From NCBI RefSeq assembly GCF_018128905.1, contig NZ_CP063808.1, forward strand, positions 3,534,001 to 3,598,000: a stretch of DNA of 64,000 nucleotides. The letters are read 5' to 3'. Shown in pieces: positions 8,428-17,635 of the stretch. Both the position numbers and the translations under genes were made by a program. Source of the DNA: Streptomyces sp. A2-16 (GTDB lineage Bacteria > Actinomycetota > Actinomycetes > Streptomycetales > Streptomycetaceae). The notes beneath the pieces were generated by a model that was not told the origin of the DNA, did no database searches, and was given only the letters and a program-made list of their open reading frames with translations. Position 1 is the stretch's first letter. Every line of letters starts with the position of its first letter.

Positions 8428-9254
8428 CCCGGGTGCGCACGGGCGAACTGGTGCTGCGATACGTCCTGCTGCTCGCCGTTCTCGCCCTGACCGTCGGCCC
8501 CTTCCTCTGGCAGCTGTCGACCTCGCTCAAGGGCCCCACCGAGGACATCTACAGCTCCCCGCCGTCCTTCCTGCCCGAACATCCCACCCTCCACAACTAC
8601 GAGCGGGTCGCCGACACCATCCCCGTCTGGGACTACGCCTTCAACTCCTTGAAGGTCGCCACCGCCAACGTCGTGACCAACTGCGTCGGTTCGGCCCTCG
8701 CCGGATACGCCCTGGCCCGGCTGCGCTACCGCGGCCGCCGCGCGGCCACCCTCGCCTTCATCCTGGCGATGCTCGTGCCGGTGGAGGGCATCATCATCGC
8801 CCAGTTCACCACCATGCGGGAGCTCGGCCTCAACAACACCCTGGTCGGTGTGGTCCTGCCGGGCTGCATCGGCGCGATGAACGTCCTGCTGATGCGCAAC
8901 GCCTTCCTCAACCTGCCGTACGAGATCGAGGAGGCGGCCTACGTCGACGGCGCCAACGTCTGGCAGCGGTTCCTGAGGATCGCGCTGCCGTCGGTGAAGG
9001 GCACGGTGGCCGTCGTCGCGATCTTCGCCTTCATGGGCGCCTGGGACGACTTCCTGTGGCCGCTGATCGTGCTGAGCGACCCGTCGAAGTTCACGCTCAC
9101 CATCGGCCTCAACTATCTGCACGGCACCTTCGCGAACGACGAGCGGCTCGTCGCCGCGGGCACGGTCATCGCCGTGGCCCCCCTGATCGCCCTCTTCGCC
9201 GGCCTCCAGCGGTACTTCTTCCGCGGGGTGGGCGAGGGAGCCGTCAAGGGCTGA
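8424..9254 (+). CDS. ABC sugar permease, MalG type
   Basis: 276-residue second CUT1 permease; EAA loop EIEEAAYVDGANVWQRF. It starts at GTG 8424 inside the stop of the previous gene, implying translational coupling. No ATPase gene follows. In Streptomyces such importers commonly borrow a shared ATPase (MsiK) encoded elsewhere, and that is the likely case here. Confidence 0.92.
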   Translation: MTRVRTGELVLRYVLLLAVLALTVGPFLWQLSTSLKGPTEDIYSSPPSFLPEHPTLHNYERVADTIPVWDYAFNSLKVATANVVTNCVGSALAGYALARLRYRGRRAATLAFILAMLVPVEGIIIAQFTTMRELGLNNTLVGVVLPGCIGAMNVLLMRNAFLNLPYEIEEAAYVDGANVWQRFLRIALPSVKGTVAVVAIFAFMGAWDDFLWPLIVLSDPSKFTLTIGLNYLHGTFANDERLVAAGTVIAVAPLIALFAGLQRYFFRGVGEGAVKG

Positions 9255-9279
9255 ACGAACCCCAAGTCAAGGATCCCGT

Positions 9280-10527
9280 ATGCCTTCTGCCGTGCGCTTC
9301 GGCGTCAACTACACCCCGAGCGTCGGGTGGTTCCACCACTGGCTCGACTTCGACCTCGACTCCGTCCGCGCCGACCTCGACTCGATCGCCGCCCTGGGCC
9401 TCGACCACATCCGGGTCTTCCCGCTGTGGCCGTACTTCCAGCCGAACCGCACCCTCATCCGGGAACGGGCCGTCTCGGATCTCGTCCGACTCGTCGACGC
9501 CGCCGCCGAACGCGGCCTCGACGTCAACGTGGACGGTCTGCAGGGGCACTTGAGCAGCTTCGACTTCCTGCCGGCCTGGACCAGGACCTGGCACCGGCGC
9601 AACCTCTTCACCGACCCGCAGGTCGTCGAGGGCCAGGCCGCCTACCTGCGCACTCTGGCGGCGGCGCTGGACGACCGCCCCAACTTCCTCGGCATGACGC
9701 TCGGCAACGAGATCAACCAGTTCTCCGCCGGCCCCCATCCCGACCCCGACCCGGCCACCATCGAGCAGATCGACGCCTGGCTCACCCGCATGCTCGCCGC
9801 CTGCGAGGAGGGCGCCCCCGGCCGGCTGCACCTGCACGCCGAGTACGACGCCACCTGGTACCAGGACGACCAGCCCTTCACCCCCGCCCAGGCCGCCCGC
9901 CACGGTGCCGTCACCGCCGTGCACTCCTGGGTGTTCAACGGCACCGCGCAGCGCCACGGCCGCGCCTCCGTGCCGGCCGAGCACCACGCCGCCTACCTCG
10001 TCGAACTCGCCAAGGCCTGGGCCGACGACCCGCACCGCCCGGTCTGGCTCCAGGAGGTCGGCGCCCCCGCGCCCCTGGTGCCGCCCGAGCACGCCGCCGC
10101 CTTCACCGAGGCCACAGTCGTCCACGCCCTCGACTGCGAGGACCTGTGGGGCATCACCTGGTGGTGCTCCCACGACGTGTCGCGGGAACTGGCCGACTTC
10201 CCGGAACTGGAGTACGGCCTCGGCCTGTTGACCAACGACCGCAAGCCGAAGGACACGGCCCGCGTGCTGGAGCGGGCGGCGCGTGCGGCCGCGGGCGCAC
10301 CCGGGCGTCGTACGACCGCCCTGGTCGTCCCCGCCGACCCCGCCTCCCGCTCCCGCTGCGCGCCCGGCGGGCCGGTCTTCGACGCCTGGTTCCGGCTGGC
10401 CGCCGACGGCGTCCGCCCCACCACCGTCCTCGACACACATGCCGCCGACCAGGACCACCTGGCCGCGCGCGGCATCACCGAGGTCGTCACATCCGATCAG
10501 GTACTCCCACCCCACAAGGACCACTAG
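9280..10527 (+). CDS. GH5-type glycosidase, GH5_18 beta-mannosidase-like
   Basis: 415-residue clan GH-A (beta/alpha)8 enzyme without a signal peptide, hence cytoplasmic. The likely acid/base is Glu144 in LGNEINQ and the nucleophile Glu259 in LQEVGAP. The opening (RFGVNYTPS, GWFHHWLDF) recalls GH5_18, a subfamily described in bifidobacteria as beta-mannosidases that split Man-beta-1,4-GlcNAc from N-glycan cores. That fits its place between the importer and the GH85 and GH38 genes: it would act last, inside the cell. The C-terminal 75 residues form an extra domain. SD AAGGA precedes ATG 9280. GH5-like is firm; the substrate is an inference from family memory and context. Confidence 0.82.
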   Translation: MPSAVRFGVNYTPSVGWFHHWLDFDLDSVRADLDSIAALGLDHIRVFPLWPYFQPNRTLIRERAVSDLVRLVDAAAERGLDVNVDGLQGHLSSFDFLPAWTRTWHRRNLFTDPQVVEGQAAYLRTLAAALDDRPNFLGMTLGNEINQFSAGPHPDPDPATIEQIDAWLTRMLAACEEGAPGRLHLHAEYDATWYQDDQPFTPAQAARHGAVTAVHSWVFNGTAQRHGRASVPAEHHAAYLVELAKAWADDPHRPVWLQEVGAPAPLVPPEHAAAFTEATVVHALDCEDLWGITWWCSHDVSRELADFPELEYGLGLLTNDRKPKDTARVLERAARAAAGAPGRRTTALVVPADPASRSRCAPGGPVFDAWFRLAADGVRPTTVLDTHAADQDHLAARGITEVVTSDQVLPPHKDH

Positions 10528-10540
10528 GAGGCACCCGCTC

Positions 10541-12538
10541 GTGAACCCCACCAGACGCACGGTTCTGCTCGCCGCGACCGCGGCGGCGCTGCTGCCCGCG
10601 CTCCCGGCGAAGGCGGCCGCGGCCACCGCGCTCCAGCCGTACGCCACCTACTGGTACCCGGACTCCCTGCCCTCCGGCAGCCCCGGTACCGGCATCACCT
10701 GGCGCAGCCTCAAGGCCTGGCGGGCCGCCGAGGACCCGGACCTCGCCTTCAACGCGGCCGCCGTACCGCTCGCCGGCCGCTTCACCCCGACCCCCGTGAA
10801 CACGACGGCGCGCGCGGGCCAGGCCCGCATCCAGTCGCTGGTCTCCTTCGGACCCACGGCCGGCAACCCCTCGCAGGGCTCGGCGACCTCCGACTACTAC
10901 GCCTTCGGGCACTGGGCCTACGTCGACGAACTGGTCTTCTGGGGCGGCTCGTCGGGCGAGGGGCTGATCCTCGCGCCGAACGCCCCGATCGTGGACGCCG
11001 CCCACCGCCACGGCGTGCCCGTCCTCGGGAACATCTTCCTGCCGCCGGTCGCCTACGGCGGACAGTTGCAGTGGACCCGGGACCTGGTGCAGAAGGACGC
11101 GGCCGGACGGTATCCGCTCGCGGCCCGACTCGTCGAGGTCGCCACGGCGTACGGCTTCGACGGGTGGTTCGTCAACGCCGAGACCGGGGGAGGGGACGCG
11201 GCGCTCGGGGCGAACATGCTGGGGTTCGTCCGGGAGTTGAAGGCCCTCTGCGCCACCCGGGGGCAGCGGGTGACCTGGTACGACTCGATGACCGTGAGCG
11301 GGACGGTGAGCTGGCAGGGCGCCCTGAACAGCCGGAACCAGGCGTTCTTCGAGACCGCGGACGACATGTTCGTCGACTTCCGGTGGACCGCGAGCAGCCT
11401 GGCGTCCTCGGGAACGCTGGCCCAGCAACTGGGCCGCAGCCGTTACGAGTTGTGGGCCGGCGTGGACGTGGAGGCGAACGGCTGGAACACCTCGGAGAAC
11501 TGGGACGCGATCGTGCCCCGGGACAAGTCGCATGTGACCTCCATCGGGCTGTACCGGCCGGAATGGACCCGCAACCACCTGCCCGCCGACCAGCGCTCGC
11601 CGCAGGACTTCCACGCGGCCGACGACCGCTTCTGGACGGGCCGCTCGCTGGATCCGTCCCGGCCGGACGGGACCGACGCCTGGCGGGCTCCGGCGGTGTC
11701 GATCGCCGACCGGTCGACGGTCACGTCACTGCCGTTCGCGAGCGTGTTCAACACCGGCCACGGGCTGCGGTGGTACGAGGAGGGGGTCGTCACCTCGGAC
11801 ACACCCTGGAACCACCTCGGGCTGCAGGACCGGCTGCCGTCACGGCGGTGGGTGGTGCGGACGCAGGGCTCACGGCCGACCGTCTCCTTCGACTTCGCGG
11901 ACGCCTGGCGGGGCGGAAGCAGCGTGCTGGTCAGTGGCTCCGTGGACCAGCCGGTCACCGTGGACCTGTACGCCACGCGGCTGCCGATCGGCGACGACAC
12001 GGTGGTCGAGCTGACCCACCGGACCGACGCGGGCGAGGTGCGCGTCGAGCTGGCCGTGGCCACGGCCGAACCGGACGCGCCCGGGGCGACACCGCCGTAC
12101 ACCCATCTGCCGGTGCCGGTGTCCTCCGGCGACGGCTGGCAGACCTCGACCGTACGGCTCACCGGGCTCTCCGGAACCGTCCACGCGCTCGGCGTGCGGC
12201 TCACCGGCGGCGGAGCGCTGAAGTGGCGGCTCGGCGCTCTCGCCGTGCACGACACGCCCCGGACCCCCGAGCCGCCTTCCGGCCTGCGTGTCACGGCGGC
12301 CTCCGGCGGCGATCTGCGTCTCGCCTGGAACCCCGCCCCCGGCGCCGTACGCCACTACACCCTGCACCGCCTCCTGCCCGACGGCACCCGGCGCTTCCTG
12401 GGCGGCACCTGCCAGCGGGCCTGTTTCGTCGGCGGCCTGCGGCCCGAACAGGGCGAGCAGCAGGCGCGGTTGGAGCTGCGAGCCGTGGGGGAGCTGTACA
12501 CCTCGTCGGACCCCGTGACCGTCACCCATCCCTGGTGA
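10541..12538 (+). CDS. Secreted GH85 endo-beta-N-acetylglucosaminidase
   Basis: 665-residue GH85 enzyme that would cut between the two core GlcNAc residues of N-glycans and free the oligosaccharide. The Tat signal TRRTVLL is followed by the catalytic domain starting YATYWYPDSLPSG. The family catalytic pair is Asn212 and Glu214 in WFVNAETGGG. Beta-sandwich material follows (about 400-570), then a C-terminal fibronectin type III-like domain (PPSGLRVTAASGG). The GTG at 10541 is chosen because AGGAGG lies upstream; the open frame further upstream overlaps the GH5 gene and is not coding. It is the key extracellular step of the cluster. Confidence 0.9.
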   Translation: MNPTRRTVLLAATAAALLPALPAKAAAATALQPYATYWYPDSLPSGSPGTGITWRSLKAWRAAEDPDLAFNAAAVPLAGRFTPTPVNTTARAGQARIQSLVSFGPTAGNPSQGSATSDYYAFGHWAYVDELVFWGGSSGEGLILAPNAPIVDAAHRHGVPVLGNIFLPPVAYGGQLQWTRDLVQKDAAGRYPLAARLVEVATAYGFDGWFVNAETGGGDAALGANMLGFVRELKALCATRGQRVTWYDSMTVSGTVSWQGALNSRNQAFFETADDMFVDFRWTASSLASSGTLAQQLGRSRYELWAGVDVEANGWNTSENWDAIVPRDKSHVTSIGLYRPEWTRNHLPADQRSPQDFHAADDRFWTGRSLDPSRPDGTDAWRAPAVSIADRSTVTSLPFASVFNTGHGLRWYEEGVVTSDTPWNHLGLQDRLPSRRWVVRTQGSRPTVSFDFADAWRGGSSVLVSGSVDQPVTVDLYATRLPIGDDTVVELTHRTDAGEVRVELAVATAEPDAPGATPPYTHLPVPVSSGDGWQTSTVRLTGLSGTVHALGVRLTGGGALKWRLGALAVHDTPRTPEPPSGLRVTAASGGDLRLAWNPAPGAVRHYTLHRLLPDGTRRFLGGTCQRACFVGGLRPEQGEQQARLELRAVGELYTSSDPVTVTHPW

Positions 12539-12587
12539 CCCTGTGACCCACCTCTGGTAACCCCCGGAACCTTGGAGAGCACCCCGC

Positions 12588-15500
12588 ATGCATGACGACC
12601 GCAGCCTGGTCGAAGCCCGCCTCAAGCGGGTCCTCGACGAGCGCCTCCGCCCCGCCGTGTACCCCGAGTCCGTGCCGCTGGAGGTCGCGGTGTGGCACGC
12701 GCCCGACGAGCCGGTGCCCGTCGCCGAGGGCCTGGCGGCCGAACCCGAGCCGATCGCGGTGGGCGCCCGCTGGGGTGCTCCCTGGGGCACCAGCTGGTTC
12801 CGCGTCACCGGGACCGTCCCCGAGGCATGGTCCGGCAGGACCGTCGAGGCCCTCCTCGACCTCGGCTTCGACGAGAACATGCCCGGCTTCCAGTGCGAGG
12901 GCCTGGTCTACCGGCCCGACGGCACCCCGGTGAAGGGCCTCAACCCGCGCAACCAGTGGGTGCGCATCGGGGACGCCGTCGAGGGCGGCGAGGAGGTGTG
13001 CCTGCACATCGAGGCCGCCTCCAACCCCGTCATCCTCGACTACCACCCCTTCCTGCCCACGAAGTTGGGGGACAAGGAGACCGCGGGCGGTGAACCGCAG
13101 TACCGGCTGGCGCGCATGGACCTCGCCGTCTTCGACGAGACCGTGTGGCAGCTGGTGATCGACCTGGAGGTGCTCGGCGAGCTGATGGCCGAGCTGCCGG
13201 TGGAGTCGACGCGGCGCTGGGAGATCCTGCGGGCGGTGGAGAAGGCGCTCGACGCCCTCGACCTCCAGGACGTGAACGGCACGGCGGCGCAGGCACGCGT
13301 ACGGCTGGAGACGGTCCTGTCGGAGCCCGCCGTCCCCTCCGCGCACCGCATCAGCGCCGTCGGCCACGCGCACATCGACTCGGCGTGGCTGTGGCCGCTG
13401 CGCGAGACCGTGCGCAAGGTGGCCCGGACCACCTCCAACATGACCGCGCTCCTCGACGACGAGCCGGAGTTCGTCTTCGCCATGTCCCAGGCCCAGCAGT
13501 GGGCCTGGGTCCGCGACCACCGGCCCGAGGTGTGGGCGCGCGTGAAGAAGGCCGTGGCCGACGGGCGCTTCGTGCCGGCCGGCGGCATGTGGGTGGAGTC
13601 GGACACCAACATGCCCGGCTCCGAGGCGATGGCCCGTCAGTTCGTGCACGGCAAGCGGTTCTTCCTCGACGAGTTCGGCGTCGAGAACGAGGAGGCGTGG
13701 CTGCCCGACACGTTCGGGTTCGCCGCCGGGCTCCCGCAGATCATCAAGGCGGCGGGTTCCAAGTGGCTGCTGACCCAGAAGATCTCCTGGTCGCAGACGA
13801 ACAAGTTCCCGCACCACACCTTCCGGTGGGAGGGCATCGACGGCACCCGGATCTTCACGCACTTCCCGCCCGTCGACACCTACAACTGCTCCATGAAGGG
13901 CGGTGAGATCGCCCACGCGGCACGGAACTTCAAGGACAAGGGGGTCGCCCGGCACTCCCTCGCTCCCACCGGCTGGGGCGACGGAGGCGGCGGCACGACC
14001 CGGGAGATGGTCGCCAAGGCGGCCCGTCTGCGCGACCTCGAAGGCTCGGCGACGGTGGCCTGGGAGACCCCGGCGGAGTTCTTCACCAAGGCGGAGGCCG
14101 AGTATCCCGAACCGCCCGTCTGGGTCGGCGAGCTCTACCTCGAACTCCACCGCGCCACCCTCACCAGTCAGGCGAGGACCAAGCAGGGCAACCGCCGCAG
14201 CGAGCACCTCCTGCGCGAGGCCGAACTGTGGGCGGCGACCGCGGCGGTACGGGCCGGATTCCCCTACCCGTACGAGGAGTTGGACCGCATCTGGAAGACG
14301 GTGCTGCTGCACCAGTTCCACGACATCCTCCCCGGGTCGTCCATCGCGTGGGTGCACCGGGAGGCCCGGCGCACGTACGACGAGGTCGCCACCGAGCTGA
14401 ACGGGATCATCGCGGCGGCGCAACGGGCGTCGGCGGGGGAGGGGGAGCGCGAACTGGTCTTCAACGCGGCTCCCCACGGCCGCAACGAGGTTCCTGCCGG
14501 AGGGGCCGGCGCCCCGGCGGCGCGGACGGCGGCAGCGGTGACACCACGAGCCGCGGGCGGCCATGTCCTGGAGAACGGACTGCTCCGCGTCGAGATCGAC
14601 GCCCGCGGGCTGGTTGTCTCGGTGTACGACATCGAGTCCGACCGCGAGACCGTCGCCCCCGGACGGACGGCCAACCTTCTCCAGCTCCACCCGGACTTCC
14701 CGAACATGTGGGACGCCTGGGACGTCGACGAGTTCTACCGCAACACCGTCACCGACCTCACCGACGTGGACGAAGTGGTCGCGGAGGACGCCGGCGTGCG
14801 GATCACCCGCGCCTTCGGCTCCTCTCGCGTCACCCAGATCCTGTCCCTGGCGCCGGACGAGCGCAGGCTGCTCATCGACACGGAAGTGGACTGGCACGAG
14901 ACGGAGAAGTTCCTCAAGCTCGCCTTCCCGCTCGACGTGCACGCCGAACGGTACGCCTCCGAGACCCAGTTCGGGCACTTCCACCGGCCCACGCACACCA
15001 ACACCTCATGGGAGGCGGCGAAGTTCGAGGCCTGCAACCACCGCTTCGTCCACCTGGAGGAGCCCGGCTGGGGCGTGGCGATCGTCAACGACTCGACGTA
15101 CGGCCACGATGTGACCCGCACGGTCCGCACCGACGGCGACGGGGGCACGACCACCACGGTCCGGGCGTCGCTGCTGCGCGCCCCGCGCTTCCCCGACCCC
15201 GAGACCGACCAGGGCGTCCACCGCTTCCGGCACGCGCTGGTGCCGGGGGCCGGTATCGGGGACGCGGTGCGGGAGGGCTGGCGGATCAATCTGCCGGAGC
15301 GGCGGGTGACGGGCGGCGAGGAGGTCGCTCCCCTGGTGACCGTCGACCAGGACGCGGTCGTCGTCACGGCGGTCAAGCTGGCCGACGACGGCAGCGGGGA
15401 CGTGGTGGTGCGGCTCCACGAGGCACACGGGGGACGGGTGCGGGCCACGCTCACGGCCGGGTTCGAGGTCGCGGGCGTCACGGCGACGGACCTGCTGGAG

Positions 15501-15602
15501 CGGCCTCTGGCCGATGCGCCCGCCCCGCGGAGCGAGGGGAACGAAGTCTCCTTGCGACTGCGGCCGTTCGAGCTGGTCACGCTGCGGTTCAGCAGGGCGT
15601 GA
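12588..15602 (+). CDS. GH38 alpha-mannosidase, cytoplasmic
   Basis: 1004-residue GH38 retaining alpha-mannosidase with no signal peptide. Zinc ligands His262 and Asp264 are in GHAHIDSAW and the nucleophile Asp374 is in WLPDTFG. The N-terminal 250 residues form the beta-domain seen in bacterial class II mannosidases; the beta-rich C-terminus follows residue 630. GGAGAG lies upstream of ATG 12588. It would trim alpha-mannose from imported N-glycan fragments before the GH5 enzyme cuts the beta-mannose. It is the last gene of the unit and is followed by a terminator. Confidence 0.95.
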   Translation: MHDDRSLVEARLKRVLDERLRPAVYPESVPLEVAVWHAPDEPVPVAEGLAAEPEPIAVGARWGAPWGTSWFRVTGTVPEAWSGRTVEALLDLGFDENMPGFQCEGLVYRPDGTPVKGLNPRNQWVRIGDAVEGGEEVCLHIEAASNPVILDYHPFLPTKLGDKETAGGEPQYRLARMDLAVFDETVWQLVIDLEVLGELMAELPVESTRRWEILRAVEKALDALDLQDVNGTAAQARVRLETVLSEPAVPSAHRISAVGHAHIDSAWLWPLRETVRKVARTTSNMTALLDDEPEFVFAMSQAQQWAWVRDHRPEVWARVKKAVADGRFVPAGGMWVESDTNMPGSEAMARQFVHGKRFFLDEFGVENEEAWLPDTFGFAAGLPQIIKAAGSKWLLTQKISWSQTNKFPHHTFRWEGIDGTRIFTHFPPVDTYNCSMKGGEIAHAARNFKDKGVARHSLAPTGWGDGGGGTTREMVAKAARLRDLEGSATVAWETPAEFFTKAEAEYPEPPVWVGELYLELHRATLTSQARTKQGNRRSEHLLREAELWAATAAVRAGFPYPYEELDRIWKTVLLHQFHDILPGSSIAWVHREARRTYDEVATELNGIIAAAQRASAGEGERELVFNAAPHGRNEVPAGGAGAPAARTAAAVTPRAAGGHVLENGLLRVEIDARGLVVSVYDIESDRETVAPGRTANLLQLHPDFPNMWDAWDVDEFYRNTVTDLTDVDEVVAEDAGVRITRAFGSSRVTQILSLAPDERRLLIDTEVDWHETEKFLKLAFPLDVHAERYASETQFGHFHRPTHTNTSWEAAKFEACNHRFVHLEEPGWGVAIVNDSTYGHDVTRTVRTDGDGGTTTTVRASLLRAPRFPDPETDQGVHRFRHALVPGAGIGDAVREGWRINLPERRVTGGEEVAPLVTVDQDAVVVTAVKLADDGSGDVVVRLHEAHGGRVRATLTAGFEVAGVTATDLLERPLADAPAPRSEGNEVSLRLRPFELVTLRFSRA

Positions 15603-15605
15603 GCC

Positions 15606-15634
15606 AAAGGGGGCGGGGAGACCCGCCCCCTTTT
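15606..15634 (+). terminator. Rho-independent terminator after GH38
   Basis: A perfect 12-bp stem (15606-15617 with 15622-15633) has a four-base GAGA loop and ends in TTTT. The A-run on the 5' side makes it bidirectional, serving the convergent GntR-type gene too. Confidence 0.85.
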
Positions 15635-15670
15635 ACACAGCGGCGACCGGCATCGGTGATCCGCGTCGGG

Positions 15671-16372
15671 TCATGTCGCGAGCTGCGCCCGCAGCCACTC
15701 CTCCACCTCGCCCACGTGCGCGGCCGCCGCCGCTCGGGCCGCCTCCGGGTCGTGGGCGACCAGGGCCCGGTGGATCGCGGCATGTTCGCGGCGCGTTCGC
15801 TCGAACGCGCCCTCCTCCTGGTAGCCGCGCCACACCCGGGCCCGGAAGGTGCGCGAGGACAGGCCCTCCAGGATCGCCGCCATCGTGTCGTTCCCGGCCG
15901 CCACCGCGATCTCGCGGTGGAAGGCCAGGTCGTGGGCGAGGATCTCCTCCGGGTCGTCGGTGGCGTTCATCGCCGTGAGGTGTTTCTCCACCTCGGCCAG
16001 CTGGTCGGGCGTGATGCGGGCGGCGGCCAGGGCGGTCGCCGTCGACTCCAGGATGCGGCGCACCTCCAGGAGTTCCACCAGCTGCGGACCCCGGGACAGG
16101 TCGGCGACCACCCCGAAGGTCTCCAGCAGGTCGCCGGCCTCCAGCTGGGTGACGTAGATGCCCGAGCCGTGCCGGGCCTCCAGCACGCCCAGCACCGTCA
16201 GGGCGCGGATCGCCTCCCGCATCGAACTGCGGGAGATGCCCAGCTGCACCGCGAGATCACGCTCGGTCGGCAGCCGCTGGCCCGGCTCCAGCCGGCCCTC
16301 ACCGATCATCGCCTTGATCTGCTCGATGGCGCGCTGCGTCACGGTGCCCTTCTGGGGGGCTGTCTCGTCCAC
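15671..16372 (-). CDS. GntR-family regulator, FCD (FadR) type
   Basis: 233-residue regulator with an N-terminal winged helix (QRAIEQIKAMIGEG, LPTERDLAVQLGISRSS) and a C-terminal all-helical FCD domain with metal-binding His/Asp candidates (HDLAFHREI). The GTG at 16372 is chosen because GGAGGAG lies 5 bases upstream; the ATGs at 16387 and 16390 lie before that SD. It is divergent from the fucose transport and catabolism operon and probably represses it, with fucose or a pathway acid as effector. A matching operator lies at 16418-16430. Confidence 0.9.
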   Translation of the reverse strand: MDETAPQKGTVTQRAIEQIKAMIGEGRLEPGQRLPTERDLAVQLGISRSSMREAIRALTVLGVLEARHGSGIYVTQLEAGDLLETFGVVADLSRGPQLVELLEVRRILESTATALAAARITPDQLAEVEKHLTAMNATDDPEEILAHDLAFHREIAVAAGNDTMAAILEGLSSRTFRARVWRGYQEEGAFERTRREHAAIHRALVAHDPEAARAAAAAHVGEVEEWLRAQLAT

Positions 16373-16417
16373 GCCACTCCTCCACATCACTGGGTCCGCC
16401 GCAGTCTAGCCGCCGAT

Positions 16418-16430
16418 GTGGTCGGACCAC
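16418..16430. promoter_or_regulatory. GntR/FCD operator
   Basis: GTGGTCGGACCAC is a 13-base inverted repeat that contains the TGGTCnGACCA form typical of FCD-type GntR operators. A half-site GTGGTCTGA lies at 16482-16490 over the operon promoter. Confidence 0.6.
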
Positions 16431-16468
16431 TATGGCCGAAAGACGGGAAAATCTGCCACCAGAGGGTA

Positions 16469-16497
16469 TTGCCAGGGGTGAGTGGTCTGATAAGTAT
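16469..16497 (+). promoter_or_regulatory. Candidate promoter of the fucose operon
   Basis: TTGCCA (16469-16474) and TAAGTA (16491-16496) are separated by 16 bases. The operator half-site at 16482-16490 fills the spacer, so a bound regulator would block the promoter. The first gene starts 65 bases downstream. Confidence 0.45.
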
Positions 16498-16561
16498 GCC
16501 GTCATTGCTCGAACACACTCGTGCTCGATCACGCGAGAAGACGCTCAATGAGGAGCCGCAG

Positions 16562-17635
16562 ATGCCCGGCAGGACAGTGGGGAAGAGGAACAGAGTTCGG
16601 TTCATCGGCGCAGTGGCAGCGGCCGCGAGCGCCTCGCTCGTGCTCGCCGCGTGCGGCAGCACCAAGGACACCGGCAGCGCCGGCACCGAGGGAGGCGACG
16701 GGACCGGCAAGGTCGGTGTGATCCTGCCGCTGCTGACCTCGCCGTTCTGGCAGTCGTACAACGACTACGTGCCCAGGATGGCCAAGTCCGAGGGGGTGGA
16801 CACGCTGAAGACGGTCAACTCCAACAGCGATCCCTCCCAGCAGATCACCGACATCAACAACGAGCTCAACCAGGGCGTCAAGGGCCTGGTCGTCGCCCCG
16901 CTCGACAGCGCCGCCATCGAGGCGGGCCTCGACCAGGCCGAACGCAAGGGCGTCCCGGTCGTCGCGGTCGACGTGGCCCCCGACAAGGGCAAGGTCGCCA
17001 TGGTCGTACGGGCCAACAACGTCTCGTACGGCGAGAAGGCCTGCCAGTACCTCGGCGAGCACATCACCTCCGGCAAGGTCGTGCAGATCATGGGCGACCT
17101 GGCCTCCGTCAACGGACGCGACCGCTCCGAGGCCTTCCGGGCCTGTGTGAAGAAGAACTTCCCGAAGCTGAAGGTCCTGGAGATCCCCGCCAAGTGGGAG
17201 TCCGACACGGCGGCCTCGCAGCTCGGCACCCTCCTGAACGCCAACCCCGACCTCAAGGGCATCTACATGCAGGCCGGCGGCGTCTACCTCGCCCCGACCC
17301 TGCAGACCCTCAAGTCCAAGGGGATGTTGAAGAAGGCGGGCACCGCGGGCCACATCGCCATCGTCTCCAACGACGGCATCCCGCAGGAGTACGACGCCAT
17401 CCGCAAGGGCGAGATCGACGCCACCGTCTCCCAGCCCGCCGACCTGTACGCCAAGTACGGCATGTACTACATCAAGGCGGCGATGCAGGGGAAGACCTTC
17501 GAGCCCGGCCCGACCGACCACGACTCCACGATCGTGAAGCTCCCCAGCGGCATCCTCGAGGACCAGCTGCCCGCGCCCCTGGTCACCAAGGACAACGTCG
17601 ACGACCCGAAGCTGTGGGGCAACACGGTCAAATGA
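16562..17635 (+). CDS. Sugar-binding lipoprotein, ribose/fucose-type ABC importer
   Basis: 357-residue periplasmic-binding-protein family I lipoprotein (lipobox LAAC, Cys31) of a CUT2 importer. The mature fold starts at GKVGVILPLLTSPFWQSY. The start is ATG 16562 with AGGAG 6 bases upstream. Its stop overlaps the ATPase start (ATGA). Given the catabolic genes that follow, L-fucose is the most likely ligand; another 6-deoxy sugar is possible. Confidence 0.9.
   Translation: MPGRTVGKRNRVRFIGAVAAAASASLVLAACGSTKDTGSAGTEGGDGTGKVGVILPLLTSPFWQSYNDYVPRMAKSEGVDTLKTVNSNSDPSQQITDINNELNQGVKGLVVAPLDSAAIEAGLDQAERKGVPVVAVDVAPDKGKVAMVVRANNVSYGEKACQYLGEHITSGKVVQIMGDLASVNGRDRSEAFRACVKKNFPKLKVLEIPAKWESDTAASQLGTLLNANPDLKGIYMQAGGVYLAPTLQTLKSKGMLKKAGTAGHIAIVSNDGIPQEYDAIRKGEIDATVSQPADLYAKYGMYYIKAAMQGKTFEPGPTDHDSTIVKLPSGILEDQLPAPLVTKDNVDDPKLWGNTVK

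Noticed and set aside
12522..14996. Open minus-strand frame of 824 codons opposite the GH38 gene
   Set aside because: The composition is low-complexity Val/Gly/Arg, as expected opposite a GC-rich gene; GH38 motifs on the plus strand are decisive.
14228..17635. Open frame of 1135 codons on the plus strand running from GH38 through the fucose binding protein
   Set aside because: Only its last 357 codons are a gene; the rest is the Arg/Gly-rich alternate frame of GH38 and of the minus-strand regulator.
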